Positions 34,614-44,067 of a stretch of DNA of 64,000 bases are shown piece after piece. The stretch spans positions 1 to 64,000 of the forward strand of contig NZ_WQCA01000006.1 in the NCBI RefSeq assembly GCF_013032445.1, written 5' to 3'. The notes below the pieces were generated by a model. It was not told where the DNA came from and did not search any database. It saw only the letters and a list, made by a program, of their open reading frames with translations. Position 1 is the stretch's first letter. Each line of letters starts with the position of its first letter. The translations under genes and the position numbers were made by a program. The stretch is from Ruegeria arenilitoris. Its GTDB lineage: Bacteria > Pseudomonadota > Alphaproteobacteria > Rhodobacterales > Rhodobacteraceae.

Positions 34614-34821
34614 TGGTCCTCACACCGTGGGTATTCCGTTTTCCGCGAGCGAAGCAAAGGCCTTGTGCCTGCGCAAACTGCGGCTGGGTCGGCGCGTTGG
34701 TGTAAACAGCATCCGCTGCCATTGCGCCACCCTTAATCTTGGGTTTCACACACAAATCAGGCGCGGCGAACTGCCACCCGGCAGCCGCTTTTGCCTTTGA
34801 TATGAAACAGGTCTGGTTCAT
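34606..34821 (-). CDS. Possible small protein between nuoG and nuoH
   Basis: A 71-residue frame starts at ATG 34821, overlapping the nuoG stop as ATGA, and ends at 34606 inside the nuoH start, so it fills the gap exactly as the neighbouring genes do. The predicted product is soluble, with no membrane segment or recognised motif, and its codon third positions are less GC-biased than those of nuo genes. It could be a real accessory protein or a translational bridge. Coding status is uncertain. Confidence 0.3.
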   Translation of the reverse strand: MNQTCFISKAKAAAGWQFAAPDLCVKPKIKGGAMAADAVYTNAPTQPQFAQAQGLCFARGKRNTHGVRTNG

Positions 34822-36839
34822 TCCGCTGCGATCTTCTCGGATTTGCGGGCCTGCGCCTGCGCCGAAAGTTCGGCCATCAGTTGCGAGGCGCGCGCAATCG
34901 GGTTGGTCAGATAGAAATCCTTGACCGCGTTTCGGAAGGTCGCTTTGCCCAGAGGGCCTGCATCCAGCGCCTGAACCTCGTTCTGGGCCACTTCGTCGAT
35001 GCGGGCCAGATGCGGAACTGCCTCGATCAATGCAGTGCGCAGTTGCGCCAGCGAGTCGAAGGGCAGTGTTGCGCCCAGTTCAGCCGAAAGCGCCCGCAGG
35101 ATGGCCCAGTTTTCCTTGGCCTCACCCGGTGCAAATCCGGCGCGCATGGCTAACTGCGGGCGGCCTTCAGTATTCACGAACAGGCCATTTTCTTCGGTAT
35201 AGGCTGCGCCCGGCAAGATCACGTCAGCACGGTGTGCGCCGCGATCGCCATGGCTGCCCTGATAGATCACAAAGGCACCATCGCCGATTTCGACCTCATC
35301 CGCGCCGAGGTTAAAGATCACGTCCGCGGCGCTGACGGCGTCCATGCCGCCTTCGTTGGTAGCATCCACATCCATTGCTCCAACGCGTGAAGCAGCAGTA
35401 TGCAGAACGATCAAACCACTTTCGGTATTGGTCGCAATGGTTTGCGCAGCAGCCAGAACCGCCGCTCCATCCGCCTCTTGCAATGCGCCCTGCCCGACGA
35501 TGACCAGTGAGCGCTTGCCCTTGATCTCATCATCGCCGCCCATGTCGACGACTTTCTGCAGTGCCGCGCGGTCGTCACCCATGTGGTGATATTCAAAGGT
35601 CAGATCCACCGTCGGACCAACCAGAGCGACCTCGGTCCCATGCGCCCACGCCTTGCGGATACGGGCGTTCAGAACCGGTGCTTCGTCGCGCGGGTTGGTT
35701 CCGATCAACAGGATACGTTCTGCGGTGTCGATGTCTTCGATCGCGGCAGTCCCGGCATAGGCGCCCCGATTGCCCGCTGGCAGCTTGGCGCCGTCAGTAC
35801 GGCATTCGACAACACCGTCCTGCTCTTCGATCATCTGCTTCAGCGCAAACGCGGCCTCGACCGGGGCCAGATCGCCCACAATCCCGGCAGGCTTCTCAGC
35901 GCCTTTCAGCGCCTCGGCGGCTTTGGTCAACGCCTCGGGCCACGAAGCCGGGCGCAGTTTGCCGTTTTCGCGGACATAAGGCTTGTCCAGACGCTGACGA
36001 CGCAGGCCGTCCCAGACAAAGCGGGTCTTGTCGCTGATCCACTCTTCGTTCACGCCGTCATGGTTGCGCGGCAGGAACCGCATTACTTCGCGCCCCTTGG
36101 TATCCACGCGGATGTTCGAGCCCAGAGCATCCATCACGTCAATGCTCTCGGTCTTGGTCAGTTCCCAAGGGCGCGCGGTGAAGGCGTACGGCTTTGAAGT
36201 CAGCGCTCCAACCGGACACAGGTCGATGATGTTGCCCTGCATGTTCGAGTCGAGCGTCTGGTTCAGATACGAGGTGATCTCGGCATCCTCACCGCGCCCG
36301 GTCTGGCCCATCTGGGTGATCCCGGCGACCTCGGTGGTAAAGCGCACACAACGGGTGCAGCTGATGCAGCGGGTCATCGCGGTGCCAACCAGCGGCCCCA
36401 GATCCAGATCATCAACCGCGCGCTTGGCTTCCTTGAAGCGCGAGCCCGACAGACCATAAGCCATTGCCTGATCCTGCAGGTCGCACTCGCCACCCTGATC
36501 ACAGATCGGGCAGTCCAGCGGGTGGTTGATCAGTAGGAACTCCATCACCCCTTCGCGGGCCTTCTTGACCATGGGTGAGTTCGTCTTGACCACCGGGGCC
36601 TGCCCCTCCGGCCCCGGACGCAGATCGCGCACCTGCATGGCGCAGGAGGCCGCAGGTTTCGGCGGGCCGCCCACAACCTCAACCAGACACATCCGGCAGT
36701 TCCCGGCAATCGACAGTCGTTCGTGATAGCAGAAACGCGGCACTTCAACCCCGGCCTCTTCACAGGCCTGGATCAGGGTCATCGCACCATCGACTTCGAT
36801 TTCCTGCCCGTCGATATTCACTTTGCGGAGGTCAGACAT
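34818..36839 (-). CDS. nuoG: NADH-quinone oxidoreductase subunit G
   Basis: This 673-residue subunit has an N-terminal 2Fe-2S ferredoxin domain ([19 protein letters not shown]), the [19 protein letters not shown] motif, a 4Fe-4S site ([10 protein letters not shown]) and [18 protein letters not shown], then a molybdopterin-oxidoreductase-like domain without cofactor function. It belongs to the peripheral electron-input arm. The length fits alphaproteobacterial NuoG (shorter than E. coli NuoG). The DUF5333 gene ends 3 bp upstream. Confidence 0.98.
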   Translation of the reverse strand: MSDLRKVNIDGQEIEVDGAMTLIQACEEAGVEVPRFCYHERLSIAGNCRMCLVEVVGGPPKPAASCAMQVRDLRPGPEGQAPVVKTNSPMVKKAREGVMEFLLINHPLDCPICDQGGECDLQDQAMAYGLSGSRFKEAKRAVDDLDLGPLVGTAMTRCISCTRCVRFTTEVAGITQMGQTGRGEDAEITSYLNQTLDSNMQGNIIDLCPVGALTSKPYAFTARPWELTKTESIDVMDALGSNIRVDTKGREVMRFLPRNHDGVNEEWISDKTRFVWDGLRRQRLDKPYVRENGKLRPASWPEALTKAAEALKGAEKPAGIVGDLAPVEAAFALKQMIEEQDGVVECRTDGAKLPAGNRGAYAGTAAIEDIDTAERILLIGTNPRDEAPVLNARIRKAWAHGTEVALVGPTVDLTFEYHHMGDDRAALQKVVDMGGDDEIKGKRSLVIVGQGALQEADGAAVLAAAQTIATNTESGLIVLHTAASRVGAMDVDATNEGGMDAVSAADVIFNLGADEVEIGDGAFVIYQGSHGDRGAHRADVILPGAAYTEENGLFVNTEGRPQLAMRAGFAPGEAKENWAILRALSAELGATLPFDSLAQLRTALIEAVPHLARIDEVAQNEVQALDAGPLGKATFRNAVKDFYLTNPIARASQLMAELSAQAQARKSEKIAAE

Positions 36840-36842
36840 GGT

Positions 36843-37247
36843 CTAGTTCGCCCTCAAATACACGCCAATGGCGCTGTTTCTTTCGATTTCCTTCTGCCCC
36901 AACGTGCAGAAAGAGTTCGGATTTTCATACGTGACACCGTTTTGTGCCAGATACGCCTCGCCCTTGGCGCGCATCCGGTCCTTTTCGGTATCGGAGTCCA
37001 CGTAGGCCCGGATCTCAGTGTCCGAGTATCCCAGATTGTTCGCTTTGGATTTCAGGCCCCACATCACACCAATCGCCTTCAGACGCCGTCCACTGATCGA
37101 CGGGCAATACTCTGAGATCTCGTTTGCGATGGCGATGTAATAGAGTTCGTCGTCGATCTCTTTGACTTCGCGCAAGGGCGGTTTGGCTTCGGCAAGGGTC
37201 GGCAGAGCCAATACCGAGATCAATGCGAGCGTTTTCATACCAGACAT
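36843..37247 (-). CDS. DUF5333 secreted protein in the nuo operon
   Basis: ATG 37247 was chosen because it opens a Sec signal peptide (MSGMKTLALISVLALPTLAEA) and follows AAAGGG; the longer frame upstream lacks this. The mature part (134 residues in all) contains LREVKEIDDELYYIAIANEISEYCPSIS and a second Cys in NSFCTLGQ, which could form a disulfide in the periplasm. It resembles DUF5333, a Rhodobacterales family of unknown function usually near nuo genes. It lies between the lipoprotein gene and nuoG. Confidence 0.8.
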   Translation of the reverse strand: MSGMKTLALISVLALPTLAEAKPPLREVKEIDDELYYIAIANEISEYCPSISGRRLKAIGVMWGLKSKANNLGYSDTEIRAYVDSDTEKDRMRAKGEAYLAQNGVTYENPNSFCTLGQKEIERNSAIGVYLRAN

Positions 37248-37345
37248 GGCAAGCCCTTTCGTCTTGGGAGACCCAAGACGAAGGGCACGCGGAGCGCTAT
37301 GCAATAACACCCCTCGCTTCTTGGCCTGATATGCAAAAACACGCG

Positions 37346-37741
37346 TCATGGCCGTTGGCAGGTTCCCGCAAATGTCAGTTTGTCGTCGCTGATACGCAGG
37401 TTCTGTGGATCGGTATCCGGACCGACTTTCCAATTGATTCTGGAAGAGCCAAAGTTCTTGATGCAGAATTTGGTGCCTTCGAACCGCCCAGCTTCCCGCG
37501 CGCCGTCCAACGAAGCAGAGACACCATTCACAACGACAGTGAAATCAGCGGGTGATACTTTTTTATCGACGGGTTTCGCCTTTGCGCGAAACGACTGACC
37601 GTCAAACAGAACTCGATTTTCGGACGGAGTGGCAATCCCGCAGGCCGATACCGCCGCAAGCCCCAAAACTGCACTCAGGAGGGCAACGCGACTGTTAAGG
37701 TGCCTGAGGCCGAACGTCCTATATTTTCCCCAAACCATCAT
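37346..37741 (-). CDS. Small lipoprotein of unknown function in the nuo operon
   Basis: The start ATG 37741 overlaps the stop of the MAPEG gene by one base (TGATG). The 131-residue product has a basic N-terminus, a hydrophobic segment and lipobox VSAC (about residue 40), so it is probably a lipoprotein. The mature part has VLFDGQSFRAKAKPVDKKVSPADFTVVVNG and two further cysteines (KFCIKNFG, AGTCQRP) that may pair. No family is recognised. It could be an outer-membrane or periplasmic protein unrelated to complex I despite its operon position. Confidence 0.7.
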   Translation of the reverse strand: MMVWGKYRTFGLRHLNSRVALLSAVLGLAAVSACGIATPSENRVLFDGQSFRAKAKPVDKKVSPADFTVVVNGVSASLDGAREAGRFEGTKFCIKNFGSSRINWKVGPDTDPQNLRISDDKLTFAGTCQRP

Positions 37742-38157
37742 CAGAACGCCGCCACCAGAGCCATGAGGCCCATGACGAACATGCATGCCCAACCAACGAC
37801 ATAAAGAACCGACCGCAAGCCGCTGTGAGGTTGACCGATACCGCGAATATGCACGAACAGCATTACCAGACGCGCCAACAGCGCGATCGAGGCCAGCAGG
37901 TTCACCCAAAACGGGTTGACCCCCATCAGGATCGCCGCGACTGTCACCGTCAGGTAAGCCGGTAGCGTCTCGGTTCCGTTCAAGTAGGCCCGGTTCAAAC
38001 GATAGGCCCTGTCGGAATAATCCTGCTCGGGCGTGGCCCCCGGGGCCAATCCCTTACCCTGCTTGGCCAGGGCCGAGAACGGGGCCAGGAACAGCACGAC
38101 GAGGGTGAATAGCACCACCGACGCGACTGCATGGCTGTATTCTGCGAAAACCTCCAT
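37741..38157 (-). CDS. MAPEG family membrane protein in the nuo operon
   Basis: This 138-residue protein has four hydrophobic segments (VASVVLFTLVVLFLAPFSAL; LPAYLTVTVAAILMGVNPFWVNLLASIALLARLVMLFVHI; VLYVVGWACMFVMGLMALVAAF) and the MAPEG-like YRLNRAYLNGTETLP motif. MAPEG enzymes use glutathione or act on lipophilic substrates; a specific reaction cannot be assigned. It is 5 bp downstream of nuoF and overlaps the lipoprotein gene, so it belongs to the nuo transcript. Confidence 0.85.
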   Translation of the reverse strand: MEVFAEYSHAVASVVLFTLVVLFLAPFSALAKQGKGLAPGATPEQDYSDRAYRLNRAYLNGTETLPAYLTVTVAAILMGVNPFWVNLLASIALLARLVMLFVHIRGIGQPHSGLRSVLYVVGWACMFVMGLMALVAAF

Positions 38158-38162
38158 CTAGC

Positions 38163-39461
38163 TCACTCCGCCGCCATCGCGCCCATGCGACCCGACTTCT
38201 GCGCTTTTATGCGATCTTCGATCTCTTCACGGAAGTTGCGGATCAGGCCCTGGATCGGCCAGGCAGCTGCATCGCCGAGCGCGCAGATCGTGTGGCCTTC
38301 GACCTGTTTGGTCACGTCGAACAGCATGTCGATCTCTTCCAACTCAGCTTCACCGCGCACGAGACGATCCATCACGCGCATCATCCAGCCGGTGCCTTCG
38401 CGGCATGGCGTGCACTGACCGCAGCTTTCGTGTTTGTAGAATTTCGACAGCCGCCAGATCGCCTTGATGATATCAGTTGACTTATCCATCACGATCACCG
38501 CAGCCGTACCCAGACCCGAGCCCAAATCGCTTCGCAAATGGTCGAAATCCATGATCGCGTCGCGCATGTTCTCACCGCGCACACACGGCACCGACGAACC
38601 GCCCGGGATCACTGCCAGAAGATTGTCCCAGCCTCCTCGGATACCACCGCAATGGGTCTCGATCAGTTGCTCAAAGGGGATCGACATCGCCTCTTCAACG
38701 ACGCAGGGGTTGTTCACGTGGCCTGAGATCGCAAACAGCTTGGTGCCTGCGTTGTTTTGGCGACCGAAGCCCGCGAACCAATCGGCGCCACGGCGAAGGA
38801 TGGTGGGTACAACGGCGATGGATTCAACATTGTTCACCGTGGTCGGGCAACCATAAAGTCCTGCGCCCGCCGGGAACGGAGGCTTCATCCGCGGCATACC
38901 CTTCTTGCCTTCAAGGCTTTCGATCAGGGCGGTTTCCTCACCGCAGATATACGCGCCCGCTCCATGATGCAGGAACAGATCGAAATCCCACCCCGAACCA
39001 GCAGCGTTCTTGCCCAAAAGACCTGCGTCATAGGCTTCATCAATCGCAGCCTGCAGCGCTTCACGCTCGCGGATGTATTCACCGCGCAGGTAGATATAGC
39101 AGGTATGCGCATTCATCGCGAAGGACGCGATCAGGCAACCCTCGATCAGCGTATGCGGGTCATGGCGCATGATCTCGCGGTCTTTACAAGTGCCGGGCTC
39201 GGATTCATCCGCGTTCACAACCAAGTAAGCCGGACGACCGTCGCTTTCCTTCGGCATGAACGACCATTTCAGACCGGTCGGAAAGCCCGCACCACCGCGG
39301 CCCCGCAGACCGGAGTCCTTCATCGTTTGGATGATCCAGTCACGGCCCTTTTCGATCAGGCCAGCAGTGCCGTCCCAATGCCCCCGGGCCTGCGCGCCCT
39401 TCAGCGTGCGCTCGTGCATCCCGTAGATGTTGGTAAAGATCCGGTCCTGATCCTTCAGCAT
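38163..39461 (-). CDS. nuoF: NADH-quinone oxidoreductase subunit F
   Basis: This 432-residue flavoprotein is the NADH-oxidising subunit. It has the NADH/FMN-binding [18 protein letters not shown] glycine loop, the [17 protein letters not shown] segment, and the N3 cluster motif [13 protein letters not shown] with a distant Cys in [13 protein letters not shown]. The length is standard. It lies 12 bp downstream of the DUF5337 gene. Confidence 0.98.
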   Translation of the reverse strand: MLKDQDRIFTNIYGMHERTLKGAQARGHWDGTAGLIEKGRDWIIQTMKDSGLRGRGGAGFPTGLKWSFMPKESDGRPAYLVVNADESEPGTCKDREIMRHDPHTLIEGCLIASFAMNAHTCYIYLRGEYIREREALQAAIDEAYDAGLLGKNAAGSGWDFDLFLHHGAGAYICGEETALIESLEGKKGMPRMKPPFPAGAGLYGCPTTVNNVESIAVVPTILRRGADWFAGFGRQNNAGTKLFAISGHVNNPCVVEEAMSIPFEQLIETHCGGIRGGWDNLLAVIPGGSSVPCVRGENMRDAIMDFDHLRSDLGSGLGTAAVIVMDKSTDIIKAIWRLSKFYKHESCGQCTPCREGTGWMMRVMDRLVRGEAELEEIDMLFDVTKQVEGHTICALGDAAAWPIQGLIRNFREEIEDRIKAQKSGRMGAMAAE

Positions 39462-39473
39462 CGCGTGTTACCT

Positions 39474-39695
39474 TCAGCTGTCCTGACGCATGCGCCAGAG
39501 TTGAAATATGTTGACGCCCGCATAGATAAATCCTGCCAGAGCGGCGAGATCGAAAAACAGCGCATGGCGCGCCGTCAGTCCCATTGCGGGGCCGATGAAC
39601 ATGTTCATGGCAAGCCAGATCACCATCGTCACCGCGATGACGATGCCGATATGTCGGCCCTTTCGGGCTATGGCCTGTTCCTTGTCCTTGTCCAT
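39474..39695 (-). CDS. DUF5337 small membrane protein in the nuo operon
   Basis: Starting at ATG 39695 gives 73 residues; a GTG at 39722 is also possible and the ribosome-binding site does not decide. The protein has a charged start (MDKDKEQAIARKGRH) and two membrane segments (about 15-35 and 42-62) joined by a short loop, ending in FQLWRMRQDS. It matches DUF5337, a Rhodobacterales family seen in nuo operons. Function is unknown; an accessory subunit of complex I is plausible. Confidence 0.8.
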   Translation of the reverse strand: MDKDKEQAIARKGRHIGIVIAVTMVIWLAMNMFIGPAMGLTARHALFFDLAALAGFIYAGVNIFQLWRMRQDS

Positions 39696-39728
39696 CTCAC
39701 CTTGGATGCCCCGGATGGGCACCGTCGT

Positions 39729-40847
39729 TTAGTCTTCGTAAGTGCCGTCTTCCTTGGCACGTTTGGCGAATTCGGTTTCTTCACCCGCCGCAAGCTTGGC
39801 CGCCTGTTCGATCCAGCCATCGCGTTCGATGCGACCTTTGAACTTCAGACGCGCATCTACCCAAGCCACCTGCTCAGGCGTCCATGCAGCAATCTGGTCG
39901 AAGTGGTAGAACCCCAGCTCGTTCAGCGTTTCTTCCAGCTTCGGCCCCACGCCTTTCAGCATCTTGAGGTCATCCGGCTTGCCATCCCGCGCCTCGGTAA
40001 GCGTTTCGGGCTGGTCTTCCTTGGCCTCTTCCGGTTCCGGTTTGGCTTTGGCCTCCGCGGCCTGCTTCACAGCCGGTTTCGGCGTTTCGGGCGCTTTCGG
40101 AGGTTTCGCAGCGGTCGAGGCACCGGCCTGCTTGCCATCCTTGCCCAGCCAAGGGGTCAGGATCGGAACCTCAGTTCCGTCAATCCGCTTGACCGTGTCG
40201 CTCAGATCCGTCGCCAGTTCGACGCTTGCGTTGTACTGAGGCTTCCCGGCCTCGTACTCGGCCAGACTGCTCAGACCTTTCAGGGGTTCCGCCGCATAAC
40301 GCCCGTTCTGCGGACCCGGGGTAGGCACCTTGCCCGCCGCCAGATCGTCGACAATCTTGCCAAAGCTCTCGGCGGTCAGGTCTTCGTAATAGTCCTTGCC
40401 GATCTGCGCCATTGGCGCGTTGGTGCAAGAGCCGAGGCATTCCACCTCTTCCCAGCTCAGCTTGCCATCGGCGGACAGTTCATGCGGCTTGGCTGCGATT
40501 TTTTCCTTGCAGACTGCGATCAGGTCTTCTGCCCCGCAGATCATGCAGGAGGTCGTACCACAAACCTGAATATGCGCCACCGAACCAACCGGCTGCAGTT
40601 GGAACATGAAGTAGAACGACGCAACCTCAAGCACGCGGATATAGGCCATGCCCAGCATGTCGGCGACAGATTCAATCGCCGGACGGCTCAGCCAGCCCTC
40701 TTGTTCCTGCGCGCGCCACAGCAGCGGTATAACCGCGCTGGCCTGACGGCCTTCGGGGTATTTGGTAATCTGCGCTTCGGCCCATTGCTGGTTGGCAGCA
40801 GTAAAGGCAAAGCTTTCGGGTTGTTCGGGATGAAGACGGCGGAGCAT
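39729..40847 (-). CDS. nuoE: NADH-quinone oxidoreductase subunit E with C-terminal extension
   Basis: This 372-residue protein is about twice the length of classic NuoE. Residues 1-200 are the thioredoxin-like 2Fe-2S subunit, with [15 protein letters not shown] and [17 protein letters not shown] as the four cluster Cys. A Pro/Ala/Lys/Glu-rich linker (about 245-295) then leads to a C-terminal helix-hairpin-helix-like domain ([27 protein letters not shown]). This extension occurs in Rhodobacterales NuoE and also in unrelated proteins of the order. Its role in complex I is unknown. The start overlaps the nuoD stop by one base. Confidence 0.96.
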   Translation of the reverse strand: MLRRLHPEQPESFAFTAANQQWAEAQITKYPEGRQASAVIPLLWRAQEQEGWLSRPAIESVADMLGMAYIRVLEVASFYFMFQLQPVGSVAHIQVCGTTSCMICGAEDLIAVCKEKIAAKPHELSADGKLSWEEVECLGSCTNAPMAQIGKDYYEDLTAESFGKIVDDLAAGKVPTPGPQNGRYAAEPLKGLSSLAEYEAGKPQYNASVELATDLSDTVKRIDGTEVPILTPWLGKDGKQAGASTAAKPPKAPETPKPAVKQAAEAKAKPEPEEAKEDQPETLTEARDGKPDDLKMLKGVGPKLEETLNELGFYHFDQIAAWTPEQVAWVDARLKFKGRIERDGWIEQAAKLAAGEETEFAKRAKEDGTYED

Positions 40848-42070
40848 TAGCGGTCAATCTCTCCAAATACGACGTCCATGGTGCCGATGATGGCGGCGAC
40901 GTCGGCCAGTTGGTGCCCTCCGGCGACGTGGTCCATGGCTTGCAGGTGCAGGAAGCCCGGCGCGCGCAGTTTGGCACGGTAGGGTTTGTTGGTGCCGTCG
41001 GCGACCAGATAGACGCCGAACTCGCCCTTGGGGGCCTCAACGGCGGCATAGACTTCACCCGCGGGCACGTGGAAGCCTTCGGTATACAGTTTGAAGTGAT
41101 GGATCAGGCTTTCCATCGAGGTCTTCATGTCCGAGCGCTTCGGCGGGGTGATTTTGCCACGAGCCAGAACATCGCCGGGGCAGTCGCGCAGCTTGGCGAT
41201 GGCCTGGCGGATGATGTGCAGCGACTGGCGCATCTCTTCCATGCGGACGAGGTATCGGTCATAGCAGTCGCCGTTCTTACCAACCGGGATTTGGAATTCG
41301 AATTCGTCATAGCATTCATAAGGCTGCGCGCGGCGCAGATCCCATGCGAGACCCGACCCGCGTACCATCACGCCCGAGAAGCCGTATTTCTGGATGTCAT
41401 CCTCGGTCACGACGCCGATATCGGCATTGCGCTGTTTGAAGATGCGGTTTTCGGTCAGCAACCCGTCGATGTCGTCGAGAACGGCAGGAAACTCGTGGCT
41501 CCATGTCTCGATATCGTCCAACAACTCGGGCGGCAGGTCCTGATGCACCCCGCCGGGGCGGAAATAGGCGGCGTGCAGGCGGGCACCGCAGGCACGCTCA
41601 TAGAACACCATCAGCTTTTCGCGTTCCTCGAACCCCCACAAGGGCGGGGTCAGCGCGCCGACGTCCATCGCCTGCGTAGTCACGTTCAGCAGGTGGTTCA
41701 GGATGCGCCCAATCTCGGAATACAGAACCCGGATCAGCGACCCACGGCGCGGCACTTCAACCCCGGTCAGCTTTTCGATGGCCAGACACCAGGCATGTTC
41801 CTGGTTCATCGGTGCCACGTAATCCAGTCGGTCGAAATACGGCAGGTTCTGCAGATACGTCCGGCTTTCCATCAGCTTTTCGGTGCCACGGTGCAGCAGG
41901 CCGATATGCGGATCGCAACGCTCGACGATTTCACCGTCCAACTCAAGCACAAGACGCAAAACACCGTGCGCCGCAGGGTGTTGCGGGCCGAAGTTGATGT
42001 TAAAGTTGCGGATCTTCTGTTCTCCGCTCAGCGCGTCCGTGCTGCCGTCATCGTATCTTGAGCCGTCCAT
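40847..42070 (-). CDS. nuoD: NADH-quinone oxidoreductase subunit D
   Basis: Starting at ATG 42070 gives 407 residues. It is the 49-kDa-type subunit lining the quinone site: [22 protein letters not shown] (conserved His), [28 protein letters not shown] and [13 protein letters not shown]. The start overlaps the stop of the 41-residue membrane protein gene (TGATG). NuoC and NuoD are separate here, unlike the E. coli fusion. Confidence 0.98.
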   Translation of the reverse strand: MDGSRYDDGSTDALSGEQKIRNFNINFGPQHPAAHGVLRLVLELDGEIVERCDPHIGLLHRGTEKLMESRTYLQNLPYFDRLDYVAPMNQEHAWCLAIEKLTGVEVPRRGSLIRVLYSEIGRILNHLLNVTTQAMDVGALTPPLWGFEEREKLMVFYERACGARLHAAYFRPGGVHQDLPPELLDDIETWSHEFPAVLDDIDGLLTENRIFKQRNADIGVVTEDDIQKYGFSGVMVRGSGLAWDLRRAQPYECYDEFEFQIPVGKNGDCYDRYLVRMEEMRQSLHIIRQAIAKLRDCPGDVLARGKITPPKRSDMKTSMESLIHHFKLYTEGFHVPAGEVYAAVEAPKGEFGVYLVADGTNKPYRAKLRAPGFLHLQAMDHVAGGHQLADVAAIIGTMDVVFGEIDR

Positions 42071-42195
42071 CAACGCCCTCGTTTGTTCTTTTTCGCCTCG
42101 GCCCGGACCCGGACCTTTTCGGCTTCAGCCGCCTTGGCAGCGGCCCCTGCAAGCAAGACGCCCAATGCGCCCAGAATGATCAGTTCGCCCATCAT
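42070..42195 (-). CDS. 41-residue single-pass membrane protein between nuoC and nuoD
   Basis: Reading the minus strand from ATG 42195 gives [20 protein letters not shown] followed by a highly charged tail ([21 protein letters not shown]) and a TGA that shares bases with the nuoD ATG. The protein has one hydrophobic segment (residues 4-20) and a strongly basic cytoplasmic tail. Third-position GC bias and the precise start/stop overlap with nuoD support real coding. It could be a supernumerary complex I protein, but nothing proves association. Confidence 0.65.
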   Translation of the reverse strand: MMGELIILGALGVLLAGAAAKAAEAEKVRVRAEAKKNKRGR

Positions 42196-42196
42196 G

Positions 42197-42373
42197 TCAG
42201 CGTCGCTCCATCTCTTGCAGCTTCATCGCCATCATCCATAGCAGGACAATCACGACCGGAGAGATGATGCATGCAAACGCCCAGTTCTTGTTGATCCCGA
42301 AATGCGGCAGCAGCTTGGTCATCGGTACGACCGTCGCCACCACCAGGACAATCCAGATCAGGAACTCAAACAT
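42197..42373 (-). CDS. 58-residue two-pass membrane protein between nuoC and nuoD
   Basis: ATG 42373 follows AGGAGT seven bases upstream. The 58-residue product starts MFEFLIWIVLVVATVVPM, has a short polar loop (TKLLPHFGINKNWA) and a second hydrophobic segment (FACIISPVVIVLLWMMAM), ending in KLQEMERR. It ends one base before the first ATG codon of the 41-residue gene and lies 5 bp after the nuoC stop. A good ribosome-binding site and typical codon bias argue that it is translated. Function unknown; position suggests a complex I accessory. Confidence 0.7.
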   Translation of the reverse strand: MFEFLIWIVLVVATVVPMTKLLPHFGINKNWAFACIISPVVIVLLWMMAMKLQEMERR

Positions 42374-42378
42374 GATGA

Positions 42379-42978
42379 CTACTCCTGTTTTTCATCCCCC
42401 GGCAGAATGTAATTCGCACCTTCCCATGGGGACATGAAATCGAATTGCCGGTATTCCTGCACCAGGCTGACCGGCTCGTAGACCACGCGCTTTTGCGCCT
42501 CGTCATAGCGTACTTCGGTGTAGCCGGTGGTCGGGAAATCCTTGCGCAGCGGATGGCCGCGGAAACCATAGTCGGTCAGGATGCGCCGCAGGTCCGGGTG
42601 GCCCGAGAACAGAATGCCGAACATGTCGAACACCTCACGCTCGAACCAATTGGCCGAGGGGTGTACATCCACGATCGACGGCACCATGTCTTCTTCGCGT
42701 ATCGACACCCGCAAGCGGATACGCTGGTTCTGGTACATCGACAGGAAGTGATAAACCACGTCGAATCGCTTGGCGCGTTCGGGGTAGTCCACACAGGTGA
42801 TGTCCACCAGGGTCGAGAACTTGCAATTCTGGTCAGACCGCAGGAATTCCACGAACTCCACAATGTTCGACGGGGCCACATCGACGTTCAGCTCACCATG
42901 GGTCACATCCCAGGACAGAACGCAATCAGCCCGTTTCAGTTCCAGCTGGGCGCCGAGTTCCTTGAGTGCTTCGCTCAT
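42379..42978 (-). CDS. nuoC: NADH-quinone oxidoreductase subunit C
   Basis: This 199-residue 30-kDa-type subunit has the signature [39 protein letters not shown] near the C-terminal half and [18 protein letters not shown] in the middle. It bridges the peripheral arm with NuoD. Gap to nuoB is 11 bp. Confidence 0.98.
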   Translation of the reverse strand: MSEALKELGAQLELKRADCVLSWDVTHGELNVDVAPSNIVEFVEFLRSDQNCKFSTLVDITCVDYPERAKRFDVVYHFLSMYQNQRIRLRVSIREEDMVPSIVDVHPSANWFEREVFDMFGILFSGHPDLRRILTDYGFRGHPLRKDFPTTGYTEVRYDEAQKRVVYEPVSLVQEYRQFDFMSPWEGANYILPGDEKQE

Positions 42979-42989
42979 CTGCCCTCTCC

Positions 42990-43523
42990 TCAGCGTACGA
43001 TGGTGCCGGTGCGGCGGATTTTGCGTTGCAGCTGCATCAGACCGTACAGCAGCGCCTCAGCCGTCGGAGGGCATCCGGGCACGTAGATGTCCACCGGAAC
43101 AACCCGGTCACAGCCACGCACCACGGAATAGGAATAGTGATAATATCCACCGCCATTCGCGCAGGACCCCATCGAGATCACATAGCGCGGTTCGGGCATC
43201 TGGTCGTAAACCTTGCGCAGCGCCGGGGCCATTTTGTTGGTCAGCGTACCGGCCACGATCATCACGTCCGACTGACGCGGGGACGCGCGCGGTGCGATAC
43301 CAAACCGTTCCGCGTCATACCGCGGCATCGAGGTGTGCATCATCTCAACCGCGCAGCAGGCCAGACCGAAGGTCATCCAGTGCAGCGAACCGGTACGCGC
43401 CCAGTTGATAATGTCTTCGGTCGAGGTCAGCAGGAAGCCTTTGTCCTGCAGCTCGGCATTCAGGGCCTGGGTGGCGACTTCTTTATCGACGCCAGCGGTG
43501 TTTGCACCCGTCATCACTCCCAT
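42990..43523 (-). CDS. nuoB: NADH-quinone oxidoreductase subunit B
   Basis: Starting at ATG 43523 gives 177 residues; ATG 43514, overlapping the nuoA stop, is an alternative. Cluster N2 ligands are present: the tandem Cys pair in [11 protein letters not shown], the Cys in [11 protein letters not shown] and the Cys in [13 protein letters not shown]2 donates electrons to quinone. The sequence is highly typical for Rhodobacterales. Confidence 0.98.
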   Translation of the reverse strand: MGVMTGANTAGVDKEVATQALNAELQDKGFLLTSTEDIINWARTGSLHWMTFGLACCAVEMMHTSMPRYDAERFGIAPRASPRQSDVMIVAGTLTNKMAPALRKVYDQMPEPRYVISMGSCANGGGYYHYSYSVVRGCDRVVPVDIYVPGCPPTAEALLYGLMQLQRKIRRTGTIVR

Positions 43524-43879
43524 TCCAAGGCCCCTTTCTTCCATTCATAGGCAAAGCCGATGGTCAGCACCGCCAGGAACACCATCATGGACCAGAAACC
43601 CACGTCGCTGATGTCCTTGAAGCCGACGGCCCACGGGAACAGGAATGCGATTTCCAGATCGAAGATGATGAAGAGAATCGAAACCAGATAGAATCGGACG
43701 TCGAATTTCATCCGCGCATCGTCGAAGGCGTTGAATCCACACTCATATGCGCTGACCTTTTCAGGGTCGGGATTGCGGACGGCTACTACCACAGCAGCCA
43801 GAATCAGTACGATTCCAAGGCCCACGGCAACGGCCAGAAACACCAGAATCGGGAGGTACTCCCGCAGCAGGTCTTCCAC
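43514..43879 (-). CDS. nuoA: NADH-quinone oxidoreductase subunit A
   Basis: The start is GTG at 43879, with AGGAG seven bases upstream; the longer open frame has no such site and adds residues foreign to the family. The 121-residue protein has three membrane helices, with [21 protein letters not shown], the conserved acidic loop [32 protein letters not shown] and [11 protein letters not shown]. It is the first gene of the nuo operon. Confidence 0.97.
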   Translation of the reverse strand: MEDLLREYLPILVFLAVAVGLGIVLILAAVVVAVRNPDPEKVSAYECGFNAFDDARMKFDVRFYLVSILFIIFDLEIAFLFPWAVGFKDISDVGFWSMMVFLAVLTIGFAYEWKKGALEWE

Positions 43880-43944
43880 GAATAGCTCCTTTCCTGCGCA
43901 TACCCCCCAGGGACGCGCCGTCAATTGGCGTGTTGACTGGACAT

Positions 43945-43973
43945 TCTCTATCCGTGCCGGGTCAGAGGGTCAA
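43945..43973 (-). promoter_or_regulatory. Candidate promoter of the nuo operon
   Basis: In the 188-bp gap upstream of nuoA the minus strand has TTGACC (43968-43973) and, 17 bp on, TAGAGA (43945-43950), about 65 bp before the GTG start. The -35 is close to the housekeeping consensus and the -10 weak. No hairpin with a T-tract was found for the leucine operon that ends just upstream, so some read-through into nuo is possible. Confidence 0.35.
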
Positions 43974-44067
43974 CCGAACACAAACGCGCAGGGGCTTAAT
44001 ATTCCACTTGCTTCCACAAATGGAAAAAATGGCATTTTAGCGAATCTGTTTTTGCGCTGGCGGGGCC

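Noticed and set aside
43980-44060. Terminator between the leucine operon and nuoA
   Set aside because: Only a 5-bp TTCCA/TGGAA stem is visible and any A/T run lies on the wrong side for minus-strand transcripts.
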